Shown: positions 1 through 7,117, numbered from the stretch's first letter. The stretch: 9,594 nt of DNA from Caldisericota bacterium (GCA_026390215.1 JAPLGJ010000180.1:1-9594); one strand, 5' to 3'. Program-made: numbers and translations. Notes: generated by a model from the letters alone, not told the origin.

Positions 1-1508
1 TTGCGCTTGGCTTTTGCTTCTATCTGGCGGATACGTTCACGCGTGACCTGGAACATCGTGCCGACTTCTTCAAGTGTGTGCTCGTATTCACCCTGAAGGC
101 CCTCTCTGTAGATGAGGATCTTCTTCTCCCGTTCCGGGAGCGTCTCGAGGATGCGTTCCAGCTGTTCTTTGTAGTACTTGTTGAAGGTTTCCTTCTCAGG
201 AGAGGGACTCTTCTCATCTTCGATGAAGTTCTCCAGACGACTCTCTTCCTCATCTCCGACGGTGTTCTCGAGAGACAGCGGCTGTTGTCCGAGACGCAGA
301 TACCGTATGATCTTCTTGACGGGGATACCCATGGCGGTGGCGAGCTCTTCTTTGGTCGGCTCTCGCCCGTGTTCCTGAAGGAAGCCTTTCTTGATTTTGT
401 CAATCTTGTTGAGGTTCTCGACCATGTGTACCGGAACCCGGATCAGGCGTGACTGGTCAGCCAGCGCACGCGTCATCGACTGCCGAATCCACCACGTGGC
501 GTACGTGGAGAACCGGAATCCACGCTTGTAGTCGAACTTCTCGACGGCTCTGATCAGGCCGAGATTGCCCTCTTCGACCAAGTCAAGGAAGGATAGGCCC
601 CGCCCCGTGTACTTCTTTGCGATACTGACCACCAGACGAAGGTTAGCCTCGATGAGCTGGCGCCTTGCCTCCATGTCGCCAGCCATGACGCTCTTGCCCA
701 GTGACTTCTCCTGATCCGGTGTCAGCAGCGGCACGCGGCCGATGTCACTCAGGTAGGATTGGATCGGGTTCTGCTCCTCCTGAGTCGTAACCCGGATGAT
801 GGAGGGGATAGAAGGTGCGGCAATGGTCTTCTTGGCTGTGGACTTGACGAAACGGGGAGTACCGAACACGATTCCCTCGAAGTCCATGCGCTCATAGAAG
901 ACGTCGAGCTCCTCGACGGAGAGGTCGTGTTTTTCCAGCGCATTCATGATGGCCTCGTAGTCCAGGACACCCTCCCTGCGCGCACTGTCCAGCAGCTTGA
1001 CCAGCTCACGCTTCTTGGGGAGCGGCGGTTCTGCAGCAGGACCTTCCTCGTGTGAGGTTTCCTGTTCTTCTTCCAGATCCAGGTTGGCTTCATGCCGTTC
1101 ATCATCAATCGGCTTGTTCTCCTTCTTCGGTCCCCTGGCTTTGGGAACACGCCTGACGTGAGGAGCGGTCTCAGAGGTTTCGTCCATCGCAGCTGTCACC
1201 GGGCTCTTATGGGACGACTTGACGCGCGTAGTCTTGGGGACTGCCTCAGAAGTCTCGTCCACGGCAGCCGTCATCGGGCTCTTATGGGACGACTTGACAC
1301 GCTTGGCCTTGGGGACTGCCTCAGGAGTCTCGTCCACGGCAGCCGTCACCGGGCTCTTCTGGGACGGCTTGACACGCTTGGTCTTGGAGGCTGCCTCGGG
1401 CAGGGCTACCGGCTCTGTCAGTTTCTTGTGTGAGATTCGCAGGGTCTTGGCCGGATGAGCCTCTTCCTGGACCTTGGTCTTGCGTGTGACATTCTTCTTC
1501 TCTGCCAT
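1..1508 (-). CDS. rpoD: Primary (group 1) RNA polymerase sigma factor, RpoD/SigA; C-terminal end cut by the window
   Basis: Housekeeping sigma-70 factor that directs RNA polymerase to -35/-10 promoters. The frame is open from the ATG at 1508 to the left edge: 502 codons, with roughly 15-20 residues missing. In order it shows a Lys/Glu-rich N-terminal extension (about 1-165) holding three 25-residue repeats (42-116); a region 1.1-like segment (about 166-215); region 1.2 (NPIQSYLSDIGRVPLLT, from 247); region 2 (289-360) with the hallmark RLVVSIAKKYTGRG, FSTYATWWIRQ and IRVPVHM stretches; region 3 (about 363-440); and the region 4.2 helix-turn-helix (TLEEVG...VTRERIRQIEAKA, 478-500). Having both region 1.1 and a canonical 2.4 argues for the primary factor, not an alternative one. 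The start at 1508 is preferred because AGGGG lies 6 nt upstream; an in-frame ATG at 1511 is the alternative. It overlaps the dnaG stop by one base, which suggests translational coupling. Region 4.2 has two odd residues, E469 and K501. Confidence 0.97.
   Translation of the reverse strand, partial: MAEKKNVTRKTKVQEEAHPAKTLRISHKKLTEPVALPEAASKTKRVKPSQKSPVTAAVDETPEAVPKAKRVKSSHKSPMTAAVDETSEAVPKTTRVKSSHKSPVTAAMDETSETAPHVRRVPKARGPKKENKPIDDERHEANLDLEEEQETSHEEGPAAEPPLPKKRELVKLLDSARREGVLDYEAIMNALEKHDLSVEELDVFYERMDFEGIVFGTPRFVKSTAKKTIAAPSIPSIIRVTTQEEQNPIQSYLSDIGRVPLLTPDQEKSLGKSVMAGDMEARRQLIEANLRLVVSIAKKYTGRGLSFLDLVEEGNLGLIRAVEKFDYKRGFRFSTYATWWIRQSMTRALADQSRLIRVPVHMVENLNKIDKIKKGFLQEHGREPTKEELATAMGIPVKKIIRYLRLGQQPLSLENTVGDEEESRLENFIEDEKSPSPEKETFNKYYKEQLERILETLPEREKKILIYREGLQGEYEHTLEEVGTMFQVTRERIRQIEAKAKR
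1161..1385 (-). repeat. Three in-frame 75-bp tandem repeats inside the sigma factor N-terminus
   Basis: Units are 1385-1311, 1310-1236 and 1235-1161 in coding order, each encoding 25 residues. The common core is RVKSSHKSPVTAA followed by an acidic DETSEAVP-like tail. By hand comparison, units 1 and 2 differ at 5 of 75 bases and units 2 and 3 at about 15 of 75, so the first pair is the younger duplication. The period is a multiple of three and the frame is kept. Each unit pairs a basic half with an acidic half and looks intrinsically disordered. The role is unknown. Confidence 0.93.
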
Positions 1509-3244
1509 CATCCACCCCTCTCATGGGTTATCGAGCTGTCTTCTTGTGTCACCGCTGACGACCCCGTTCGCAGCCTGTTGGCGGTATCTCTCACTCCCTC
1601 ATAGCTCAACTTGTGTTCTTCGACCCATCTAAGGTCGCGTCTTTCGAGACTCCATTGACTAACCATTGCCGCAGCCTCTGGCCCGAGCTGTGTAATGAGC
1701 GAGGGCACCAAGGCGGTTTCTCCAGAGGTTTCGCGGCGAAGTACGCTGAGAATCTCCTGACAGGCTTCGTCCTGCAGCGACAGCCCGTCGAGGAGCGACA
1801 AGAGTTCAGAAAGCCTGTCGAGATTGTGGATCAGGCCGTGAACAACTTCCTGCTCGAGGACGGAGCGCGCGGTCTGGAGAGACCCACCAGTGGGTAGTCC
1901 CAAGTGTCCTAGGCTTCTGCTATGCAGAAGCCTCCACGGATCGGTGACCGCAGGCTGTTCGACGCGCTTGCGGCCCTTGTGGTACATCGCGAGGACCTCT
2001 TCCTCACGAACATGGACCCGGAGTGCAATCTGGGAAAGAAGCTGGGTTCTGAGCAGCGAGTCCTGCATGTCGTCCACGGACTCCATCATCTCCTGCACAA
2101 ACGCCCTCCGGCCGCCTACTGAGCTCATGTCCCTGCCCACGACGGCTGTATCGAGCAAGAAATCGCCCACGGATATCGCCTGGTCCAGGGCGACTTGGTA
2201 CTGAGCCTTTCCCTCAGGTTCGCGCAGCAACTCATCTGGGTCCTTTGCGCCCTCGACTCTGACCACGGCTACGTCCAGCCCGGTTCGATCAGCGATGGAG
2301 AGGGCAAGTCGAGCGGCGCGCTGGCCGGCTTCGTCACTGTCGAAATTGAGCAGAACGCGAGAGGCGCTCCGTTTCAGAAGGGTGCCCTGTTCCTCGGTGA
2401 ACGCCGTACCAAGCGAGGCAACAGTATTGGTGAAGCCTGCGGCGTGGAGAGCGATCGCGTCCATGTATCCCTCGACGATGACAGCTGTCCCGGTTTCACG
2501 TATGGACGGCTCAGCCAGAGGGAGCGCGTAAAGCGTCTTTCTCTTTGCGAACAGCGGAGTCTCGGGGCTGTTTGTGTACTTGGGCATCGACCCGTCGATC
2601 GCCCGTCCACCAAATGCAATGACATTGCCGATGCTGTCCCAGATTGGGAACATCAGGCGGTGAGAAAATGGCGAGAACGAATGTCCTTCATGTCGTTGTA
2701 CGATGCCGGTACGTGCGAGGCTATCCTCGTCAATCCCGTGTTCTGAACACCACTTGACGAGGCTTTCTGTGTTGCGGGGGCAGTAGCCAAGAGAGAAGTG
2801 TCTCACCGTTTCAAAACTGAGGCCGCGACTTCTGACATACTCTTGGCACTCTCCTGCCTGAGGGCTCTGCAACGCAGCCGCGAACGCTGTCGCGACGAGC
2901 TTCAGCGTTTGCAGGAGTTCCTGACGCTCCCGCGACGCCGCTGTCGACATATGCCACGGCGGCAGCTCGACATGGAATTCCTTGGAGACGATCTCGATCG
3001 CTTCTGGAAGGGACACGTTGTGTACCTTGCGCACAAACGTCAGCATGTCTCCGGATGCCTTGCAGCCAAAGCAGTAGAACATGTCCTTGTCGGGACTGAT
3101 CGTGAATGATGGCGTCTTCTCATGGTGAAATGGGCAGAGGCCCACATAGTTGCGGCCCTGTTTGCGCAGCTTGACGTAGTGACCTATGACGTCAAGGATG
3201 CCAATCTTGGTGCCTATCTCTGCGATGTACTCTTTGTATTCCAT
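1508..3244 (-). CDS. dnaG: DNA primase DnaG
   Basis: Makes the short RNA primers for leading-strand initiation and Okazaki fragments, working with the replicative DnaB-type helicase. It has 578 residues, a normal length for bacterial DnaG. A CHC2 zinc-binding domain at the N-terminus has C37-x2-H40 and C58-x2-C61 (CPFH, CFGC). The RNA polymerase core carries the KYTNSPETPLF motif (222-232). The TOPRIM metal site shows E258 and D262 in EGYMD, D302 and D304 in FDSDEAG, and D335/D337 in KDPDE. The C-terminal part (about 430-578) is Leu/Glu-rich and probably helical, as in helicase-binding domains, but diverged. The start at 3244 puts the first zinc Cys at residue 37, close to Cys40 of E. coli DnaG. 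A GTG at 3307 would add 21 residues unlike the family. No good Shine-Dalgarno precedes 3244. The stop overlaps the rpoD start. Confidence 0.98.
   Translation of the reverse strand: MEYKEYIAEIGTKIGILDVIGHYVKLRKQGRNYVGLCPFHHEKTPSFTISPDKDMFYCFGCKASGDMLTFVRKVHNVSLPEAIEIVSKEFHVELPPWHMSTAASRERQELLQTLKLVATAFAAALQSPQAGECQEYVRSRGLSFETVRHFSLGYCPRNTESLVKWCSEHGIDEDSLARTGIVQRHEGHSFSPFSHRLMFPIWDSIGNVIAFGGRAIDGSMPKYTNSPETPLFAKRKTLYALPLAEPSIRETGTAVIVEGYMDAIALHAAGFTNTVASLGTAFTEEQGTLLKRSASRVLLNFDSDEAGQRAARLALSIADRTGLDVAVVRVEGAKDPDELLREPEGKAQYQVALDQAISVGDFLLDTAVVGRDMSSVGGRRAFVQEMMESVDDMQDSLLRTQLLSQIALRVHVREEEVLAMYHKGRKRVEQPAVTDPWRLLHSRSLGHLGLPTGGSLQTARSVLEQEVVHGLIHNLDRLSELLSLLDGLSLQDEACQEILSVLRRETSGETALVPSLITQLGPEAAAMVSQWSLERRDLRWVEEHKLSYEGVRDTANRLRTGSSAVTQEDSSITHERGG
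1513..1521 (-). promoter_or_regulatory. Ribosome binding site of rpoD, inside the dnaG 3' end
   Basis: Read on the minus strand this is AGAGGGGTG. The purine core AGGGG ends 6 nt before the ATG at 1508 but only 3 nt before the in-frame ATG at 1511, which favours the 1508 start. It sits in the last codons of dnaG, so ribosomes finishing dnaG would end on the rpoD start. Confidence 0.6.
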
Positions 3245-3275
3245 GTGTGGGTTGCTACCACTTAGGTATACGAGA

Positions 3276-3305
3276 GAGGAGGCCGGAATCGTTCCCGGTC
3301 TCCTC
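3276..3305 (-). promoter_or_regulatory. Stable RNA hairpin in the dgt-dnaG spacer (dnaG leader)
   Basis: A 30-base inverted repeat lies in the only sizeable spacer of the window (3245-3338). In the transcript, GAGGAG pairs with CUCCUC, then after one A/C mismatch CCGGGA pairs with UUCCGG (one G-U pair) around the loop ACGA. That gives 12 base pairs. The 3' side is followed by UCUCG and not by a U-run, so it is not a standard intrinsic terminator. It may be a processing or stability element, or a weak attenuator, between dgt and dnaG. The rest of the spacer holds no gene and no convincing promoter; a TATACC at 3265-3270 (minus strand) lacks a matching -35. Confidence 0.5.
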
Positions 3306-3338
3306 ACAGGTGGAGCACAATCAGCTCTTTCTGGCCTG

Positions 3339-4445
3339 CTAGACGTAGATGTGCGGCATCACTAGGTCTGTTGCCACCTTGAGTGCCATTCGGTCTGTCA
3401 TCGAGGCGACATAGTCCGTCACGATCCGTGCTGTGCCCTGAAGGTCTCCACGGAGCATGGAAACCGGATCATCTGACTCGCAGGTCGTGGGGTGTTCTCG
3501 CAGATAGGGTTCCATGTGCCTGACGTCCTGCATGCAGAAGTCGAAAATGCGGGACAGCAGGTCACATGCTTTCCCTTCCTCGCGATTTGGCTCCGAATGT
3601 ATATACACCCTGTCTTTCAGGAACAGCATGAGGCCATCCATGGCCTCCTGAATTGATCGGCTCATGACGATCTCGCCCGCGGTGGAACTCGACCGGATGA
3701 TATCAAGCACCATCGTATCGAGGCGTTGCGAATAGAAGCTGCCCAGTGCCTCCTCTGTCATTGCCGGTACGTCCGTCACATCGATGATCCCGGCGTGTAT
3801 GGCGTCATCGAGGTCATGGTTGACATAGGCGACTCTGTCACAGAGTCGCACGATCTGTCCCTCCAGAGTCTGCGGACTCTCCATGTCATCGAGCTTGCTC
3901 ATTTCTTCGAGTCCCTTGCTGTGAGAGGCAATGCCATTGCGGGTCTCATAGGTTAGATTGAGCCCAAAGAGCACGTCACCGTGCCCACGCTCACGACGCT
4001 CCAGCGTGTCGACTACCCGGAGGCTCTGCAGTGCGTGCTCGAATCCGAATCCGGGGTCAATACTCTTCAGCTTCATGTCCAGAACTGCTTCTCCAGTGTG
4101 TCCGAATGGTGCATGTCCAAGGTCGTGTCCCAGCGCAATCGCTTCGACGAGGTCCTCGTTGAGACCGAGAGCGTCAGACACTGAACGTGACAGCTGTGCG
4201 ACCTCCAGGGTATGCGTGAGCCGGGTGCGTATTTCGTCGCCCTTGGGCGCCATGAACACCTGTGTCTTGTACTGGAGCCTGCGGAATGCTCTCGAGTGAA
4301 TGATACGGTCACGGTCCTTCTGGAATGGGGATCGGATGCCATCATCGCCTTCGGCCAAGACTCGTCCCTTGCTGGCAATGCCAAAGGCTGCTCCCTGAGA
4401 GAGCAGCCTTCCTTCCCTATCCATGTAGTTCGTGATAGGTAGCAT
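3339..4445 (-). CDS. dgt: HD-domain dGTPase / deoxynucleoside triphosphate triphosphohydrolase
   Basis: Dgt-family enzyme, expected to hydrolyse dGTP or other dNTPs to the deoxynucleoside and triphosphate in the cytoplasm, thereby shaping dNTP pools. From the ATG at 4445 it has 368 residues; from the in-frame ATG at 4424 it has 361 (numbering here uses 4424). Family marks are RSPFQKDRDRIIHSRAFRRL (31-50), KTQVF (53-57), the HD metal ligands H71 (RLTHTLEVAQ), H100-D101 (GHDLGHAPFGHTGE) and D196 (CDRVAYVNHDLDDAI). I prefer 4445 because it leaves about 14 residues before the LLSxxAA motif, as I recall in clostridial homologues, and lies 16 bp after the ppdK stop. Neither ATG has a clear Shine-Dalgarno, so translation may depend on coupling to ppdK. 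Placement just ahead of dnaG fits a replication-linked role. Substrate preference cannot be read from the sequence. Confidence 0.94.
   Translation of the reverse strand: MLPITNYMDREGRLLSQGAAFGIASKGRVLAEGDDGIRSPFQKDRDRIIHSRAFRRLQYKTQVFMAPKGDEIRTRLTHTLEVAQLSRSVSDALGLNEDLVEAIALGHDLGHAPFGHTGEAVLDMKLKSIDPGFGFEHALQSLRVVDTLERRERGHGDVLFGLNLTYETRNGIASHSKGLEEMSKLDDMESPQTLEGQIVRLCDRVAYVNHDLDDAIHAGIIDVTDVPAMTEEALGSFYSQRLDTMVLDIIRSSSTAGEIVMSRSIQEAMDGLMLFLKDRVYIHSEPNREEGKACDLLSRIFDFCMQDVRHMEPYLREHPTTCESDDPVSMLRGDLQGTARIVTDYVASMTDRMALKVATDLVMPHIYV
4384..4410 (-). promoter_or_regulatory. Perfect 10-bp inverted repeat at the beginning of the dgt reading frame
   Basis: On the minus strand, AAGGCTGCTC pairs perfectly with GAGCAGCCTT across a 7-base loop (TCTCAGG). 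The hairpin starts 14 bases after the first base of the inner ATG (4424) and 35 after that of the outer ATG (4445), close enough to influence initiation. It is followed by TTGGC and so lacks a terminator U-run. The DNA also encodes the conserved LLSxxAA segment, so the symmetry may be partly chance. Confidence 0.4.
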
Positions 4446-4461
4446 GTATGAGGATTCTGTG

Positions 4462-7113
4462 CTAGCTAGCCGCTGGCCTATTCTTGATGGCCGCCTGTGC
4501 AGCTGCAAGGCGCGCAATGGGGACTCGTGGTGCCGAGCAGGAAACGTAGTCGAGCCCGGAGACGTGGCAGAAGTCGATCGAATCGGGCTCACCCCCCTGC
4601 TCTCCGCAGATACCGATTTCGATGCGGGGATTCGTCTGGCGGCCAAGGACCACCGCGATGCGGATAAGCTTGCCCACGCCCTTCTTGTCGATGGTCTGGA
4701 ATGGGTCGACGTCCAGGACCCTCGACTCGAGGTAGGTTGGCAGGAATGTGCCTGCGGCATCATCACGGCTATAGGCATACGTCGTCTGGGTGAGGTCGTT
4801 GGTGCCAAAGCTGAAGAACTCGGCATACTCGGCGATCTCGTCTGCGGTAAGGCATGCGCGGGGCACTTCAACCATGGTACCGATCTTCACGGCAACCGTG
4901 ATGCCCTCGCGCTCGAATACCCTGTCGAGCTCGTCTTGAACCAGGGGCTTGAGGACCTTGATCTCGTTGACGTGACCCACCAGGGGAAGCATGATCTCGG
5001 GCATCGGGTGCAATCCTCGCTTGACCAGTGTGGCAGTTGCCTCGGCGATTGCGCGGACCTGCAGCTGGTAGATGTCGGGATACACGATTCCAACACGACA
5101 GCCGCGGAACCCAATCATCGGGTTGAATTCCTTCAGCTCGTTGTACCGCTTCATGACCCTCTTCAGATAGGTGATGCGAACTTCGTCGTGAGCCGTCTCT
5201 GCCTCGGTCATTTCCTCCGTAAGTCGGTCTATCTGGGGAAGGAACTCGTGGAGAGGCGGGTCCAGCAGGCGGATGATGACGGGGAAACCGTCCATGGCCT
5301 CAAGGATCTTCTCGAAGTCGTCGCGCTGCATCGGAAGCAGTTTCTCGAGGGCGGGGGTGCGCTCTTCGAGCGAACCCGCGATGACCATCTCTTGCATGAG
5401 GGGCAGACGCTCAGGATCGTTGAACATACGTTCCGTGCGACACAAGCCAATGCCCTCTGCACCAAAAGCGCGTGCCTTGTGGGCATTTGCGGGCGTGTCT
5501 GCATTGGCACGCACGCCGAGACGGCGAATGCCGTCTGCATAGCCAAGAAGGGTCGCAAGTTCGGCCGTCTGCTCGGCATCCACCATGGGGGCCTGGCCAA
5601 GGATGACTTCGCCGGTGGTGCCGTTCACCGTGATGACGTCGCCTTCGTGGACGGTCACGCCATTAGCCACAAAGGTCTTCTCAGCGCTGTTGAGCTTTAT
5701 CTGATCGGCGCCAACCACACACGGCTTGCCGAGACCACGTGCCACAAGTGCTGCATGCGCCGAGGCACCACCACGCGTCGTCAATGTCGCCTGAGCCTTG
5801 GAGATACCGTCGATGTCCTCAGGAGACGTGTCCTGACGAACAAGAACAACCTTCTCTCCTGCTTCTCCGAGCTCGGCGGCCTTCTTTGACTCGAAGATGA
5901 CCTTTCCATACCCGGCACCCGGTGAGGCAGGAATTGCCTTGGCGATGACCTGAACCTTTGCCTGAGGGTCTACCTGTGGATGCAGCAGGGTGTCGAGCTG
6001 GGTGGAAGTCACCCGCATGACGGCTTCTTCCTTTGTGAGGAGGCCCTCGACGACCATGTCGACTGCGACCTTGACGGCCGCGACCGGGCTCCGTTTTGCA
6101 TTGCGGGTCTGCAGCATGAACAGTGTACCTCGTTCTACGGTGAACTCCATATCCTGCATGTCACGATAGTGTTTCTCCAGCAGCAGCGATACCTCGACGA
6201 GACGCCTGTACGTTGCGGGCATCACTGTTTCCATTTCGTCGATGTTATTCGGCGTGCGAATGCCCGCAACGACGTCTTCACCCTGAGCGTTGACGAGATA
6301 CTCGCCGGAGAAGCGCTTGGCTCCGGTGGAATTGTCACGGGTAAAGCAAACGCCCGTTGCCGAGTCGTTGCCCATGTTGCCGAAGACCATGGACTGGACC
6401 GTGACCGCCGTGCCTATGAGAGCGTTGATTTTCTCGATCTTCCGGTACGTGATGGCTCGCTCGGTGTTCCATGAGCGGAAAACGGCGCCCACTGCCCCGA
6501 CCAGCTGTTCTATTGGATCCTGCGGGAAGGGCTTGCCGGTCTTTTCCTGAACAAGGGCAAAGTACTTCTGGACGAGGGCTTTCAGACTGTCGACGGACAG
6601 ATCCGTATCCAGCGTGATGCCCTGAAGCTGCTTCTGTTCTGCCAGTATGGCCTCGAAGCCATCGTGCTCAATGCCAAGCACGACGTTGCCATACATCTGC
6701 GTGAACCTGCGGTAGGAGTCCCACGCGAAACGCGGGTTCTCAGTCAGAGCCGCAAGACCTTCCACGGTCTCGATGTTGAGTCCGAGGTTGAGGATAGTGT
6801 CCATCATACCGGGCATCGAGACTGCCGCACCTGAGCGAACGGAAACGAGCAGCGGGGTCTGCTCTGAGCCGAACTTCTTGCCAAGCTTGCCTTCGAGTCT
6901 GGCAAGGTGTTCTCTGATCTCATTCTTCAGAGTTTCAGGGATCTCGCCGACCTTGAGGTACTCGGGGCACATCTCCGTCGAGATCGTGAAACCGGGAGGT
7001 ACGGGAAGACCGATCTTCGTCATCTCTGCGAGGCCTGCTCCCTTTCCTCCGAGGATGGCCTTCATCTCTTTGCTGCCTTCTTCGAAATCGTAGACAAACT
7101 TCCGCTGGTCCAT
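4462..7113 (-). CDS. ppdK: Pyruvate, phosphate dikinase (PPDK)
   Basis: Interconverts pyruvate + ATP + Pi and PEP + AMP + PPi. In anaerobes it can run glycolytically (PPi-linked) or gluconeogenically. It has 883 residues, close to the usual 870-890. The N-terminal ATP-grasp domain (about 1-340) has GGKGAGLAEM (22-31), SVRSGAAVSMPGMMDT (91-106) and LQTRNAKR (334-341). The central swivelling domain (about 390-510) carries catalytic His453 in RGGASAHAALVARG. The C-terminal PEP/pyruvate barrel (about 530-875) shows GIGLCRTE (554-561), RLLDPPLHEFLP (615-626), NPMIGFRGCR (664-673), FFSFGTNDLTQTT (766-778) and the catalytic Cys836 in GICGEQGG. The start at 7113 has a strong AGGAGG site. Oddities: the usual Thr-Ser before the catalytic His is Ser451-Ala452, and the usual GEHGG is GEQGG. 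No PPDK regulatory protein gene lies beside it in this window. glyS ends 17 bp upstream. Confidence 0.97.
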   Translation of the reverse strand: MDQRKFVYDFEEGSKEMKAILGGKGAGLAEMTKIGLPVPPGFTISTEMCPEYLKVGEIPETLKNEIREHLARLEGKLGKKFGSEQTPLLVSVRSGAAVSMPGMMDTILNLGLNIETVEGLAALTENPRFAWDSYRRFTQMYGNVVLGIEHDGFEAILAEQKQLQGITLDTDLSVDSLKALVQKYFALVQEKTGKPFPQDPIEQLVGAVGAVFRSWNTERAITYRKIEKINALIGTAVTVQSMVFGNMGNDSATGVCFTRDNSTGAKRFSGEYLVNAQGEDVVAGIRTPNNIDEMETVMPATYRRLVEVSLLLEKHYRDMQDMEFTVERGTLFMLQTRNAKRSPVAAVKVAVDMVVEGLLTKEEAVMRVTSTQLDTLLHPQVDPQAKVQVIAKAIPASPGAGYGKVIFESKKAAELGEAGEKVVLVRQDTSPEDIDGISKAQATLTTRGGASAHAALVARGLGKPCVVGADQIKLNSAEKTFVANGVTVHEGDVITVNGTTGEVILGQAPMVDAEQTAELATLLGYADGIRRLGVRANADTPANAHKARAFGAEGIGLCRTERMFNDPERLPLMQEMVIAGSLEERTPALEKLLPMQRDDFEKILEAMDGFPVIIRLLDPPLHEFLPQIDRLTEEMTEAETAHDEVRITYLKRVMKRYNELKEFNPMIGFRGCRVGIVYPDIYQLQVRAIAEATATLVKRGLHPMPEIMLPLVGHVNEIKVLKPLVQDELDRVFEREGITVAVKIGTMVEVPRACLTADEIAEYAEFFSFGTNDLTQTTYAYSRDDAAGTFLPTYLESRVLDVDPFQTIDKKGVGKLIRIAVVLGRQTNPRIEIGICGEQGGEPDSIDFCHVSGLDYVSCSAPRVPIARLAAAQAAIKNRPAAS

Positions 7114-7117
7114 GGTT

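Noticed and set aside
1580..1615. TTGAGC with 17 bp to TACCGC as a promoter for rpoD inside dnaG
   Set aside because: The -10 matches poorly (about 2 of 6 bases) and the -35 is only partial; it is within chance expectation.
2195..2746. A 183-codon plus-strand frame opposite dnaG
   Set aside because: It lies wholly within DnaG coding DNA, including the TOPRIM region, and has no recognisable motifs.
3276..3305. Intrinsic terminator between dgt and dnaG
   Set aside because: The hairpin is strong, but no run of U follows it on the minus strand and no run of T on the plus strand, so I list it only as a structured element.
3245..3307. A 21-residue N-terminal extension of DnaG from the GTG at 3307
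   Set aside because: The extra residues do not resemble DnaG N-termini, there is no Shine-Dalgarno before the GTG, and the ATG at 3244 gives the expected distance to the zinc site.
4446..4871. A long upstream extension of dgt running antisense-free into the ppdK 3' end
   Set aside because: The extension reads ppdK coding DNA in another frame, and its translation is low-complexity Ser/Pro/Arg sequence unlike any Dgt N-terminus.
4432..5889. A 485-codon open frame on the plus strand opposite the 3' half of ppdK
   Set aside because: It is entirely antisense to a clearly conserved PPDK. The translation has no recognisable domain and is rich in His, Asp and Arg as expected from reverse-frame reading of a GC-rich gene. 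I see no convincing ribosome binding site.
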